DNA of 64,000 bases from Clavibacter sepedonicus (GTDB lineage Bacteria; Actinomycetota; Actinomycetes; Actinomycetales; Microbacteriaceae). This document shows, piece by piece, positions 43,073-51,209 of the stretch (its first letter is position 1; every line of letters begins with the position of its first letter). Location of the stretch: NCBI RefSeq assembly GCF_000069225.1, contig NC_010407.1, positions 2,232,001-2,296,000 of the forward strand. The letters run 5' to 3'. A program made the translations under genes and the position numbers. A model generated the notes under the pieces. It was given only the letters and a program-made list of their open reading frames with translations. It made no database searches and was not told the DNA's origin.

Positions 43073-45174
43073 GACTGATCCCCCTGGTGCGCGCCGAGCT
43101 GACGCGCCTCACCGCCACCACCATGTCCAAGATCGCGCTCGTCGCGCTCGTGCTGGTGCCCGTGCTCTACGGCGGCCTGTACCTCTGGGCGAACCAGGAT
43201 CCGTACAGCAACCTCGACAAGGTCCCCGCCGCGCTCGTCGTCGCCGACCAGGGCGCCACGGTCGACGGGAAGCCGGTCGACTACGGCACCGACGTCGCGA
43301 AGGACGTGCTCGACGACGCGTCCTTCGACTGGCACGAGGTCTCCTCGGCCGAGGCGCGCACGGGCCTCGAGGACGGCACCTATGACTTCACGCTGACGAT
43401 CCCGTCCGGCTTCTCGGCCGCGCTCTCGTCGTCCTCGGGCACGGATCCGCAGCAGGCCCGCGTGGTCATGGCGACCGACGACGCGAACAGCTACCTCGCC
43501 ACGACCATCGCGCAGCAGGCGGGCGCCCGGATCACGAAGTCGGTCGCCTCGCGCGTCGGCACCGAGGCCGCGGGCAAGCTCCTGCTCGGCCTCGCCGACG
43601 TGCGCTCCAGCCTCGGCGACGCCGCATCCGGCGCGCAGCAGCTCGTCGACGGCACCGCGTCCGCGCGCTCCGGCGCCGACTCGCTGGCCGACGGCAACGG
43701 CAAGCTCGCCACGGGCGCCGACACCCTCTCCTCCGGGCTCGGCCAGCTCCGCTCGGGCACCGCGCAGCTCCCCGCGCAGACGCAGAAGCTCGCCTCGGGT
43801 GCCGACCAGGTCGCATCCGGTGCGGCGACGCTCTCGTCCGGCGCGGACGACCTCTCGACCGGCGCCGCCGCGCTCACCCCGGGCGCGCAGCAGACCGCGG
43901 CGGGCGCGCGCAAGGTCGCCGACGGGAACGCGCAGCTCGCGGCGCTCGGATCCACCGCCACCGCGGGCGTCGACCAGCTCGCCGGACGGGTCCCCGCGAT
44001 CCGCACCGCGATCCAGCAGCGCATGCAGGACGCCGGGATACCGCAGGCCGACATCGACGCCGCGCTGGCGAAGCTCGACGTGCTCGGAACCGACATCACC
44101 GGCGCCGCGGGGAAGAGCGACGGTCTGAACACCCAGCTGCAGCAGCTCGCCGCCGGCAGCGAGCAGGTCGCGCAGGGCAGCGCCCAGGTCGCCGACGGCG
44201 CCGGGAAGCTGCAGACCGGATCCGCCGCCCTCGCCACCGGTGCGGGCACGCTCGCGACGGGCAGCCGCCAGGTCGCGGACGGCGCCGACGCGCTCGCCAA
44301 GGCCTCCCCCGCGCTCGCGGACGGGATCGCCCAGGCCGCCGACGGCAGCGCGACCCTCGCCACGGGCGCGCACTCCGCCGCCGACGGCGCGACCCAGCTC
44401 GCGTCCGGCCTCGGCACGCTGCAGGACGGCACGACGAAGCTGCGTGATGGCCTCGACTCCGGGCTCGACCAGATCCCCGCCTCCACCGAGGCCCAGCGCG
44501 GCGCGCAGGCGGACACGATCGGCGATCCCGTCGCGCTCCGCCAGGACGCCGTGACCCAGGCCGGCGAGTACGGCGCAGGTCTCGCGCCGTTCTTCATCAG
44601 CCTCGCCGCGTGGATCGGGATCTACGCCCTGTTCCTCATCGTCAAGCCGCTGTCGCGCCGGGCGATCACGGCCCGCAAGGCGCCGCTGCGGATCACGCTG
44701 GCCGGCTGGCTGACGCCCGCGCTCCTCGGCGTCGTGCAGATGGCCGGCCTCTACGCGATCGTCGCCGGCGCGCTCGGCTTCCGCATCGCCCACCCGCTCG
44801 CCATGTACGGGACGATGGTGCTCGCCTCGATCACGTTCGCGGCGATCATCCTCGCGCTCAACGTGCTGCTCGGCAGCGTCGGCCAGTTCCTCGGGCTCGT
44901 GCTCATGGTCGTGCAGCTCGTCACGGCGGGCGGCACGTTCCCCTGGCAGACCCTGCCCGGCCCGCTCGCGGCGCTGCACCACGTGCTGCCGATGAGCTTC
45001 GCGGTGGATGCGCTCCGCCAGCTCATGTACGGCGGCGACCTCGGGCAGGCGGCCCAGGATGCCGGCGTGCTCGCGCTGTGGCTTGTCGCGGGACTCGCCG
45101 TCGCGCTGGCCGGGGCGATCCGCATCACGTCGCACCGCACGCTGCGGGACCTGCGGCCGTCGCTGATCGGGTGA
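43069..45174 (+). CDS. YhgE/Pip-domain membrane protein
   Basis: A 701-residue protein. One membrane helix near residues 20-40, a large extracellular region, and a C-terminal ABC-2-like block of about five helices (residues ~500-680). YhgE/Pip hallmarks: TMSKIALVALVLVPVLYGGLYLWANQDPY and KLPVALVVADQ-like KVPAALVVADQGA. The extracellular middle is built of short repeats of the type LASGADQVASGAATLSSGAD, predicted to be a long helical stalk. Homologues are phage-infection proteins and type VII secretion-associated exporters. Overlaps the ABC-like gene by 4 bases. Confidence 0.88.
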   Translation: MRLIPLVRAELTRLTATTMSKIALVALVLVPVLYGGLYLWANQDPYSNLDKVPAALVVADQGATVDGKPVDYGTDVAKDVLDDASFDWHEVSSAEARTGLEDGTYDFTLTIPSGFSAALSSSSGTDPQQARVVMATDDANSYLATTIAQQAGARITKSVASRVGTEAAGKLLLGLADVRSSLGDAASGAQQLVDGTASARSGADSLADGNGKLATGADTLSSGLGQLRSGTAQLPAQTQKLASGADQVASGAATLSSGADDLSTGAAALTPGAQQTAAGARKVADGNAQLAALGSTATAGVDQLAGRVPAIRTAIQQRMQDAGIPQADIDAALAKLDVLGTDITGAAGKSDGLNTQLQQLAAGSEQVAQGSAQVADGAGKLQTGSAALATGAGTLATGSRQVADGADALAKASPALADGIAQAADGSATLATGAHSAADGATQLASGLGTLQDGTTKLRDGLDSGLDQIPASTEAQRGAQADTIGDPVALRQDAVTQAGEYGAGLAPFFISLAAWIGIYALFLIVKPLSRRAITARKAPLRITLAGWLTPALLGVVQMAGLYAIVAGALGFRIAHPLAMYGTMVLASITFAAIILALNVLLGSVGQFLGLVLMVVQLVTAGGTFPWQTLPGPLAALHHVLPMSFAVDALRQLMYGGDLGQAAQDAGVLALWLVAGLAVALAGAIRITSHRTLRDLRPSLIG

Positions 45175-45193
45175 CGCGGGCGCGCCGGCCGCC

Positions 45194-45481
45194 TCAGCGG
45201 TCGGCGCTCGGGGGCCGTCCGTCGAGACGGGCGCGCTCGCCCAGGCGGATCCCGAGCGCGAGCGCCAGGCCCGCCAGACCCGCGACGAGCACCACCCCGC
45301 CCACGACCGCAGTGGTCGTGAGGAAGTGCACGCCGGATCCGCGGAACGGGTTCCCGGGACCGACGGACGCGAACGAGCCGATGACGACCGGCTGCGCCAG
45401 CGCGACGACGAGCGCGACCGCCCCGCCAGCGGTCGCGAGCACCGCCACGGCGAGCAGCACGCGCATCCCGGTGCGGCTCAT
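45194..45481 (-). CDS. small membrane protein
   Basis: A 95-residue protein with two hydrophobic helices (residues ~7-30 and 52-77) and a charged C-terminal tail (RLGERARLDGRPPSADR). No family recognised. Its start overlaps the stop of the HD-domain gene by 4 bases (ATGA), so the two are coupled. Confidence 0.7.
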   Translation of the reverse strand: MSRTGMRVLLAVAVLATAGGAVALVVALAQPVVIGSFASVGPGNPFRGSGVHFLTTTAVVGGVVLVAGLAGLALALGIRLGERARLDGRPPSADR

Positions 45482-46098
45482 CGGAGCGCCTCGAGCGGGT
45501 TCGCCGCGAGCTTCGCGACGACGCCGCCGTCGACGAGGCGGCGGGCGGCCGTCGTCGGCTTCCGCTCCGCCTGGTCGACGACGCAGGCGCCGAACTCCGC
45601 GGCGAGGTGGCCGCGCGGATGCAGCGCGAGCACCTCCCGCAGGTACTCCTCGGGCAGCGCGTGGGCCCGCGCGCCGGAGATGTCGAGCCCGGTCGCGACC
45701 TCCAGCAGGTGCCCCTCGACGTCGAGCTCAGGATCCACCGACGGCCAGTTGTGCCGCACGATCGCGTCGAGCACGCGCTGCCTGCGAGACGCCGGCCAGC
45801 CCGCGCCGGCCGTGAGCGCGACCCCGACGTGCCCGCCCGCGTGCTCGTAGGAGACCGTGTGGTTGTCGAACTCGGCGACCGTGCCGATGTCGTGCAGCAC
45901 GGCGGAGACGTAGAGGATCTCGTGGTCGACGTCCGCCAGCCCCTCGACCACCGCGAACGCCTCGGCCCAGAGCCAGGAGCGGAGAGCGTGGGCCGTGATC
46001 GCCTCCGACTGGTAGCTCGTGGCGAGGTCGAGGGCGCCGCGGGCGGCCGCCGTGTCGGGCACGGGGAAGTCGGCGATGCGCATGGCCCATGCTGGCAT
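45478..46098 (-). CDS. HD-domain metal-dependent phosphohydrolase family protein
   Basis: A 206-residue soluble protein. The metal site is formed by TAHALRSWLWAEAF (His), SAVLHDIGTVAEF (the HD pair) and later His residues in VSYEHAGGHVG. The sequence resembles the HD-domain group containing cyanamide hydratase and related hydrolases. Substrate unknown. ATG 46098 is used; ATG 46083 (MRIADFPVPD) is an equally possible start. Coupled with the small membrane protein downstream. Confidence 0.82.
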   Translation of the reverse strand: MPAWAMRIADFPVPDTAAARGALDLATSYQSEAITAHALRSWLWAEAFAVVEGLADVDHEILYVSAVLHDIGTVAEFDNHTVSYEHAGGHVGVALTAGAGWPASRRQRVLDAIVRHNWPSVDPELDVEGHLLEVATGLDISGARAHALPEEYLREVLALHPRGHLAAEFGACVVDQAERKPTTAARRLVDGGVVAKLAANPLEALR

Positions 46099-46160
46099 GG
46101 TGCCGACCGTCCACCCGGCCGCCGCATCCGATTCACCCGCCGCCCCTACCGTGATCGTCC

Positions 46161-48083
46161 GTGACCCAGGACCCGACGACGCCTCCCTCCTCCGCGCTCT
46201 CCCGACGCGGCTTCCTCATCACGAGCGGCGCGGCCGACGCGCTCGGCGTGGCCGGCCTCGGCGGGGCGCTTCCCGCCACCGCGGCCACCGCGGCCGACGT
46301 CGCGGACAGCGCGACGGCGAAGGCACCCGCCGCGCAGCAGGGATCCGGCGCGCGCTGGAAGCCCGACACGACCTCGCCCCGCTTCACGATCGCCGTGCTG
46401 CCCGACACGCAGTACCTCTTCGACGGCGCGTCGATCCACCCGGAGCCGCTCGAGGCGTCGCTGCGCTACGTGCTGGCGGAGCGGGATCGCCACAACATCG
46501 TCTTCCTCGCGCACCTCGGCGACGTGACGCAGAACGGCGCCGCGAACGAGATCCAGGCCGCGAGCGCGCAGTTCACGCTCCTCGACAAGGCCGGCGCCGC
46601 GTGGAGCGTGCTCGCCGGCAACCACGACGTCGACTCCTCCACCGACGACCAGCGCGGCCGCACGCCGTACCTCGACGCGTTCGGGCCGAAGCGCTTCCGG
46701 AAGTCGCCGAGCTACCGCGGATCCAGCCCCGACGGCTACAACTCGTTCCACACCTTCACGGCGGGCGGCCGCGACTGGCTCGTGCTCGCGCTCGACTGGC
46801 GCACGAGCGCGCGCGGCGTCGAGTGGGCGCGCGGCGTGCTCGCGGCGCACCCGACGCTGCCGGTGATCCTCACGGCGCACGACATCGTCGACTCGAAGCC
46901 CGACGGATCCGCCGTGCTCGACGACTACGGCCAGGGCCTCTGGGACTCCTTCATCTCCCAGCACGACCAGATCTTCCTGACCCTCAACGGGCACTACTGG
47001 AAGCCCGGCCGCACGACGATGCAGAACCGCGCTGGCCACGACGTCGCCATGCACCTCGTGAACTACCAGGACCGCTACTACGGCGGCGCCGCGATGATCC
47101 GGCTGTACCACGTGGACCTCGAGCGGAACGCGATCGACGTCGAGACGCTGTCGCCGTTCATCCTCGGCGGCGGCCTCGGCACGGGCAACGAGCTCGCGGA
47201 CGAGGAGGCCTTCCTCTCCGGCGACGTCGACCGGTTCACGGTGAGCGTCGACTTCGAGGCGCGGTTCGCGGGCTTCGCGCCCGTCCCCGCGCGCCCGGCC
47301 CGCCCGGCGTCGCAGATGCTCGTGGCCGGCACGGTCGCGTACTGGCGCTTCGACGGGCACGCCGACGGATCCGCGCTCGGCACCGCCACCCGCATCCCCG
47401 ACGCGTCCGGCCGCGGCAACGACCTCGTGGTGGCGAACCGCGCGGGCGCGGCGGCCGGATCCCTCCGCTTCGCCTCCGCGCACCACGACGACCAGCCGGG
47501 CTTCGGCAGCCTCACCCTCACGGGCGGCAAGGAGTCGGGCGACTACCTGCGCACCGTGCCGGGCGCCCCGCTGGACGCCGCGACCTTCCGCCAGGGCTAC
47601 ACGGTCGAGGCGTTCGTCCGCATCCCGGCCGACTTCGACGGCGACGCCGACGGCTTCAGCGCGATCCTCTCCCGCGCCGCCTCCGCGAAGGACGCGGGCA
47701 GGACGCCCGGCGACGCGGGCGACCCGGACGAGCCCGCCGCGACCCTCAGCGTCTCCGGCAGCCGCGAGATCCAGTGGTGCGTCTACCCGACCACGCAGCA
47801 GGGATCCCTCACGAACTGGTCGCACGAGCTGCCGCCGGCGCGGTGGTGGCACGTGGCGGTCGTGAACGACGGCCAGCACACGACGATGTACGTCGACGGC
47901 TGCCCGGTCGTGCGGAACCCCTCGACCGGGAACCGCGGGCTGGCCGCAGCGTCGCCCGCCACCTCGTGGCTGCTCGGTGCGAACCTCTACGCAGGGAAGC
48001 TCGACCACGTGCTCCCGGCGTCGATCGGCGACGTGCGGATCGTGGAGCGCGCGCTGAAGCCGTCGGAGTTCATGATCGCGTGA
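46161..48083 (+). CDS. Tat-exported metallophosphoesterase with LamG-like domain
   Basis: A 640-residue exported protein from GTG 46161. The N-terminus has a twin-arginine signal (LSRRGFLITSGAADALG). Residues ~75-330 are a calcineurin-type phosphoesterase with VLPDTQYLF, HLGDVTQNG, AGNHDVD, TAHDIVD and NGHYW. Residues ~405-640 form a LamG/concanavalin-type beta sandwich (AYWRFDGHADGSALGTA..., YTVEAFVRIPADFDG..., WWHVAVVNDGQHTTMYVDG). The last domain likely binds carbohydrate. Secreted phosphatase or phosphodiesterase; substrate not known. Confidence 0.88.
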   Translation: MTQDPTTPPSSALSRRGFLITSGAADALGVAGLGGALPATAATAADVADSATAKAPAAQQGSGARWKPDTTSPRFTIAVLPDTQYLFDGASIHPEPLEASLRYVLAERDRHNIVFLAHLGDVTQNGAANEIQAASAQFTLLDKAGAAWSVLAGNHDVDSSTDDQRGRTPYLDAFGPKRFRKSPSYRGSSPDGYNSFHTFTAGGRDWLVLALDWRTSARGVEWARGVLAAHPTLPVILTAHDIVDSKPDGSAVLDDYGQGLWDSFISQHDQIFLTLNGHYWKPGRTTMQNRAGHDVAMHLVNYQDRYYGGAAMIRLYHVDLERNAIDVETLSPFILGGGLGTGNELADEEAFLSGDVDRFTVSVDFEARFAGFAPVPARPARPASQMLVAGTVAYWRFDGHADGSALGTATRIPDASGRGNDLVVANRAGAAAGSLRFASAHHDDQPGFGSLTLTGGKESGDYLRTVPGAPLDAATFRQGYTVEAFVRIPADFDGDADGFSAILSRAASAKDAGRTPGDAGDPDEPAATLSVSGSREIQWCVYPTTQQGSLTNWSHELPPARWWHVAVVNDGQHTTMYVDGCPVVRNPSTGNRGLAAASPATSWLLGANLYAGKLDHVLPASIGDVRIVERALKPSEFMIA

Positions 48084-48114
48084 CGCATCTCGACGCGTGC
48101 GATGGGGCGCGGCG

Positions 48115-48184
48115 ATCCGGATTTCCGAATCGCGAGGCTTGATCCGGAAAATCGGATGCGCTAGAGTGATCCGGATAAGCGGAT
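48115..48184 (+). promoter_or_regulatory. hipBA promoter with three phased HipB-type operators
   Basis: Three copies of ATCC-N8-GGAT-like palindromes start at 48115 (one mismatch: CGAAT arm), 48142 and 48169, each 16 bp and exactly 27 bp apart; the core ATCCG-N6-CGGAT is perfect in the last two. The E. coli HipB operator is TATCC-N8-GGATA. A promoter fits between them: -35 TTGATC (48139-48144), 17-bp spacer, -10 TAGAGT (48162-48167), so sites 2 and 3 cover spacer and start site. Confidence 0.78.
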
Positions 48185-48218
48185 CACATCCGTCCGCGAC
48201 ATCGCGACGGGAGACAGC

Positions 48219-48455
48219 ATGCGCACGGCGGCCATCACGGATCCGACCACCCTCGGTCTCGTCCTCCGCGAGGCGCGTCTGCAGCGCGGGATGACCCAGC
48301 GCGAGCTGGCCGCCGTCCTCGACGTCCGGCAGAGCTACATCGCGGAGATGGAGCTCGGCAAGTCGATCAAGGCCCTCGAGCGACTGTTCGACTTCGCTCG
48401 CGAGACCGGTCTGACGCTGAGCGCCGACCTCGTCGACGATCCGGACGCCCGCTGA
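48219..48455 (+). CDS. hipB: HipB-like XRE antitoxin
   Basis: A 78-residue protein with one helix-turn-helix (LGLVLREARLQRGMTQRELAAVLDVRQSYIAEMELG, split as motif and recognition helix) and a short tail. GGGAGACAGC precedes the ATG. It should repress the operon at three operators and bind HipA. Its TGA overlaps the HipA ATG (TGATG), ensuring balanced synthesis. Confidence 0.88.
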   Translation: MRTAAITDPTTLGLVLREARLQRGMTQRELAAVLDVRQSYIAEMELGKSIKALERLFDFARETGLTLSADLVDDPDAR

Positions 48456-49759
48456 TGCGGCTCGCGGTCGAGCTCTACGGCGAGCGCCTCGGTGAGCTGA
48501 TCGAGAGGCGGGGCGGCTTCGACTTCGTCGCCGACCCGCAGGCGGTGGCCGCACACGGCATCGGCAGTCGACTCCTCTCCGTCGCCGTCCCGCTCATCAC
48601 CCGCGCCCGGCCTGCGGACGCCGCCCTGCGCCGGAACTTCTTCGACGAGCTGCTACCCGAGGGGCGCGCGAGGACCAGCCTGGCCGGACGCGCAGGAGTC
48701 ACCGCCGACTACACGATCGGCATGCTGGCCCGCTACGGACGCGACGTCGCCGGGGCCCTCCGCATCTGGGACCCGGAAGGCCCCGACGAACCGCGGAAGC
48801 CCGAAGCCGTCCCCATCGACAATCTCGGCGTGGAGAAGTCGATGAAAGCCGTGAGGGCGGCACCGCTCGGCAACAGCACCGCCCGCCGGATGTCGTCGCT
48901 CGCGGGAGTGCAGGACAAGATCGTGCTGGCCCGGACGGCGTCCGGCTGGGCGGAACCCCTCGACGGCTTCCCTTCCACCCACATCATCAAGCCCATCCTC
49001 ATGACCATGCCGACCCTGATCTTCGACGAGGAGTACGGCGCGCGCATCGCCCGGCATCTCGGCCTGCTCGACTACGCGACGGAGATCAGGATGTTCGGCC
49101 GCACGTCGGCGCTCGTGATCGAGCGTTACGACCGCGATCCGGGCTCACCCGACGGACGCATCCATCAGGAGGACTTCAACCAGGCGCTCGGCATGAGCGG
49201 CGACGGGAAGTACGAGGACGACGGACACCCGGGCCTCGCCGCCATCGCCCGCGTCGTGCGACAGGCGGACACGGGATCGCTCGCGCGGCTCGCGCAGATG
49301 ATGACCCTGTCAGCTGCCGTCGGGAACCTCGACATGCACGCCAAGAACCTGTCCTTGCTCCACCGCCCGGACGGGTCGATGACCCTGGCACCGGCCTACG
49401 ACATCGTCCCGCAGCTGCACCAGGACGTCGACCCCGTCATTGCCCTCCACGTCGACGGTGTGCGACAGCACCGCGACCTCCGAGCCGTGCACCTCATCGC
49501 CGAGGCGCGGTCATGGGGACTGCGCGGCGCCGATGAGCTGGTCAGGACGACCATCGCGGAGATCTCGGGATTCGTCGCGACGGAGGAGCCGGACGCCGGG
49601 GCCGCACCCGACCTCGCGCGCTCCATCTCCGCCCTCTGCGCACAGCTGCTCGACGATGCCCCCAGCTCGACACCTGACGCGGGCACGGACGAGGGCGACC
49701 CGCCCCTCCGCTACCTGCCGGAGAGCCCCGGCGGGTGGGGCGGCCCCGTCCGCCGGTGA
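48455..49759 (+). CDS. hipA: HipA-like serine/threonine kinase toxin
   Basis: A 434-residue kinase. An N-terminal couple_hipA domain (residues 1-100) precedes the kinase core: SLAGVQDK (148-155, P-loop-like segment), HIIKP (176-180, ATP-binding Lys), NLDMHAKN (291-298, catalytic Asp) and APAYDI (312-317, metal-binding Asp). All key motifs are present. E. coli HipA phosphorylates glutamyl-tRNA synthetase and causes dormancy; whether this protein has the same target is unknown. The C-terminal 60 residues are acidic and Pro-rich. Confidence 0.9.
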   Translation: MRLAVELYGERLGELIERRGGFDFVADPQAVAAHGIGSRLLSVAVPLITRARPADAALRRNFFDELLPEGRARTSLAGRAGVTADYTIGMLARYGRDVAGALRIWDPEGPDEPRKPEAVPIDNLGVEKSMKAVRAAPLGNSTARRMSSLAGVQDKIVLARTASGWAEPLDGFPSTHIIKPILMTMPTLIFDEEYGARIARHLGLLDYATEIRMFGRTSALVIERYDRDPGSPDGRIHQEDFNQALGMSGDGKYEDDGHPGLAAIARVVRQADTGSLARLAQMMTLSAAVGNLDMHAKNLSLLHRPDGSMTLAPAYDIVPQLHQDVDPVIALHVDGVRQHRDLRAVHLIAEARSWGLRGADELVRTTIAEISGFVATEEPDAGAAPDLARSISALCAQLLDDAPSSTPDAGTDEGDPPLRYLPESPGGWGGPVRR

Positions 49760-49785
49760 GATGCGGCCGTGGTGGCCACCCGGCC

Positions 49786-50280
49786 TCAGAGCTCCGGGTG
49801 GTCGTCCTCGAGCAGGTGGAAGCGGCGGTCGCGGTAGACGAGCGGCGGGGCGGGCTCGCCCAGGATGACGTCGAGGACCTCGGCGACGACCAGCACGGAT
49901 CCGCCGACCGGCACGGTCTGGATGGTGCGGCAGCGGAGGGCGGCGCGCGCGTCGGCGAGCAGCGGCTCGCCGGTCGGCAGCTCCTGGAAGCCCTGCTCCT
50001 CGGTGAATCGCGGGGACCCGGAGACGGCGAACGCGCGGGCGAGCGCGGCGTGCTGCCCGGCGAGCAGGTGCACGAGGTAGGTGTCGGCCCCGAGGATCGC
50101 GCCGGCGGATCCCGTGGCGCGCGTCACCGAGAACGACAGGGCGGGCGGATCCACCGAGAGCGACGCGACGCTCGACGCGGTGAGGCCGGACGGCCCGTCA
50201 GCAGTGCGTGCGGTGATGAGCGCGACGCCCGCCGGGTGCCCGCGGAACGCGGCCTTGAAGAGGTCGGGGTCGGCGCTCAC
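49786..50280 (-). CDS. flavin reductase family protein
   Basis: A 164-residue FMN-binding split-barrel protein from GTG 50280 (GTGA overlap with fdxA). FKAAFRGHPAGVALITA..., then GLTASSVASLSVDPPALSFSV and LVHLLAGQHAALARAFA are the flavin reductase signature segments; PPLVYRDRRFHLLE closes the fold. It reduces free FMN/FAD with NAD(P)H. Together with a ferredoxin and SoxR in one region it forms a redox-responsive unit. Confidence 0.88.
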   Translation of the reverse strand: MSADPDLFKAAFRGHPAGVALITARTADGPSGLTASSVASLSVDPPALSFSVTRATGSAGAILGADTYLVHLLAGQHAALARAFAVSGSPRFTEEQGFQELPTGEPLLADARAALRCRTIQTVPVGGSVLVVAEVLDVILGEPAPPLVYRDRRFHLLEDDHPEL

Positions 50281-50603
50281 GCGGGCTCGCCCTGGCGCGG
50301 GACGGCGGCCACCACCGGGTGGTCGTACGCGACGGTCCCGACCTTCACGGCGCCGCCCGGGGATCCCATCTCGGCGAAGAACTCGACGTTGGCCGTGTAG
50401 TAGTCCGACCACTTCTCGGGCAGGTCGTCCTCGTAGTAGATCGCCTCGACCGGGCACACGGGCTCGCACGCACCGCAGTCCACGCACTCGTCGGGGTGGA
50501 TGTACAGGCTCCGCTCGCCCTCGTAGATGCAGTCCACGGGGCACTCGTCGATGCACGCGCGGTCCTTCACGTCGACACACGGGAGGGCGATCACGCAGGT
50601 CAC
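50277..50603 (-). CDS. fdxA: seven-iron ferredoxin
   Basis: A 108-residue FdxA-type ferredoxin. The start VIALPCVDVKDRACIDECPVDCIYEGERS and CVDCGACEPVCPVEAIYYEDD (read as separate motifs) contain the cysteines for one 3Fe-4S and one 4Fe-4S cluster. Length and motif order match mycobacterial FdxA. The start is GTG 50603, overlapping the stop of a possible 18-codon leader ORF. It supplies electrons in the cytosol; SoxR control is implied by the upstream dyad. Confidence 0.93.
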   Translation of the reverse strand: MTCVIALPCVDVKDRACIDECPVDCIYEGERSLYIHPDECVDCGACEPVCPVEAIYYEDDLPEKWSDYYTANVEFFAEMGSPGGAVKVGTVAYDHPVVAAVPRQGEPA

Positions 50604-50656
50604 AGGGCGTCCTGACGGGTGGCGGCCGACGCGGCGGCGGGGGTGGCGATGCGCAT
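50600..50656 (-). CDS. possible 18-residue leader ORF coupled to fdxA
   Basis: ATG 50656 opens an 18-codon ORF (MRIATPAAASAATRQDAL) whose TGA (50600-50602) overlaps the fdxA GTG as GTGA. The predicted promoter (-10 TAACGT) would start transcription at about 50657, making this ORF leaderless. A GGAG lies before the ATG but may be outside the transcript. It may exist only to load ribosomes onto fdxA. Confidence 0.45.
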   Translation of the reverse strand: MRIATPAAASAATRQDAL

Positions 50657-50663
50657 GGTCTCC

Positions 50664-50694
50664 ACGTTAGAACCTCACGTACCCTTGAGGTCAA
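50664..50694 (-). promoter_or_regulatory. SoxR-type promoter with operator in a 19-bp spacer
   Basis: On the minus strand, TTGACC (-35, 50689-50694) and TAACGT (-10, 50664-50669) are 19 bp apart, the long spacing typical of MerR/SoxR-activated promoters. The spacer region carries a perfect dyad, ACCTCA-N8-TGAGGT (50672-50691), resembling the E. coli soxS box (CCTCAAG...CTTGAGG). It drives fdxA and the flavin reductase gene and lies just before soxR on the other strand. Confidence 0.75.
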
Positions 50695-50709
50695 TCGAGG
50701 GGGGACGTC

Positions 50710-51180
50710 GTGGCGGATGCGCAGGCGGGGCCGCGGCACGCGCCCGGCGAGCAGCTCACGGTCGGCGAGATGACCCGCCGCACGGGCGTCGCCGCCTCCG
50801 CCCTCCGCTTCTACGAGGACCTCGGCCTCATCGCCGCCGAGCGCACGGCCGGCAACCAGCGGCGCTACGCGCGGCACATGCTGCGACGCGTGTCGCTGAT
50901 CACGGTGGCCAAGCGCCTGGGCATCCCGCTCGCCGACGTGCAGTCCACCTTCGACGACGTCCCGCTCGACCGCCCGCCCAGCCACGCCGACTGGCAGCGC
51001 GCGTCCCGCAGGTGGAAGCGCCTGCTCGAGGAGCGGCGCCGCGGCATCGAGCGGCTCGAGCGCGAGCTGACCGGCTGCATCGGCTGCGGCTGCCTCTCGA
51101 TGAAGGCGTGCGGGCTGCTGAACCCGGACGACGCGCTGGGCGACCGCGGGGCGGGGCCGCGGCGGGTGCAGCTGGACTGA
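50710..51180 (+). CDS. soxR: redox-sensing activator SoxR
   Basis: A 156-residue MerR-family regulator. The winged helix-turn-helix is at residues ~16-60 (LTVGEMTRRTGVAASALRFY), followed by the dimerisation helix and the [2Fe-2S] motif CIGCGC...C with Cys123, 126, 128 and 134, the same spacing as E. coli SoxR. GTG start with GAGGGGGGAC upstream. Oxidation by redox-active compounds should activate the divergent fdxA promoter, which contains a SoxR-type box. In actinobacteria SoxR responds to quinones and phenazines rather than superoxide directly. Confidence 0.93.
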   Translation: MADAQAGPRHAPGEQLTVGEMTRRTGVAASALRFYEDLGLIAAERTAGNQRRYARHMLRRVSLITVAKRLGIPLADVQSTFDDVPLDRPPSHADWQRASRRWKRLLEERRRGIERLERELTGCIGCGCLSMKACGLLNPDDALGDRGAGPRRVQLD

Positions 51181-51209
51181 GCCGCGGGCGCCGCCCTAGC
51201 TGTACTGGG

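Noticed and set aside
43640..44450. Repetitive DNA in the YhgE gene as a mobile or variable repeat
   Set aside because: The repeats are protein-level (LASGADQVA type) with diverged codons, typical for the whole family's helical stalk.
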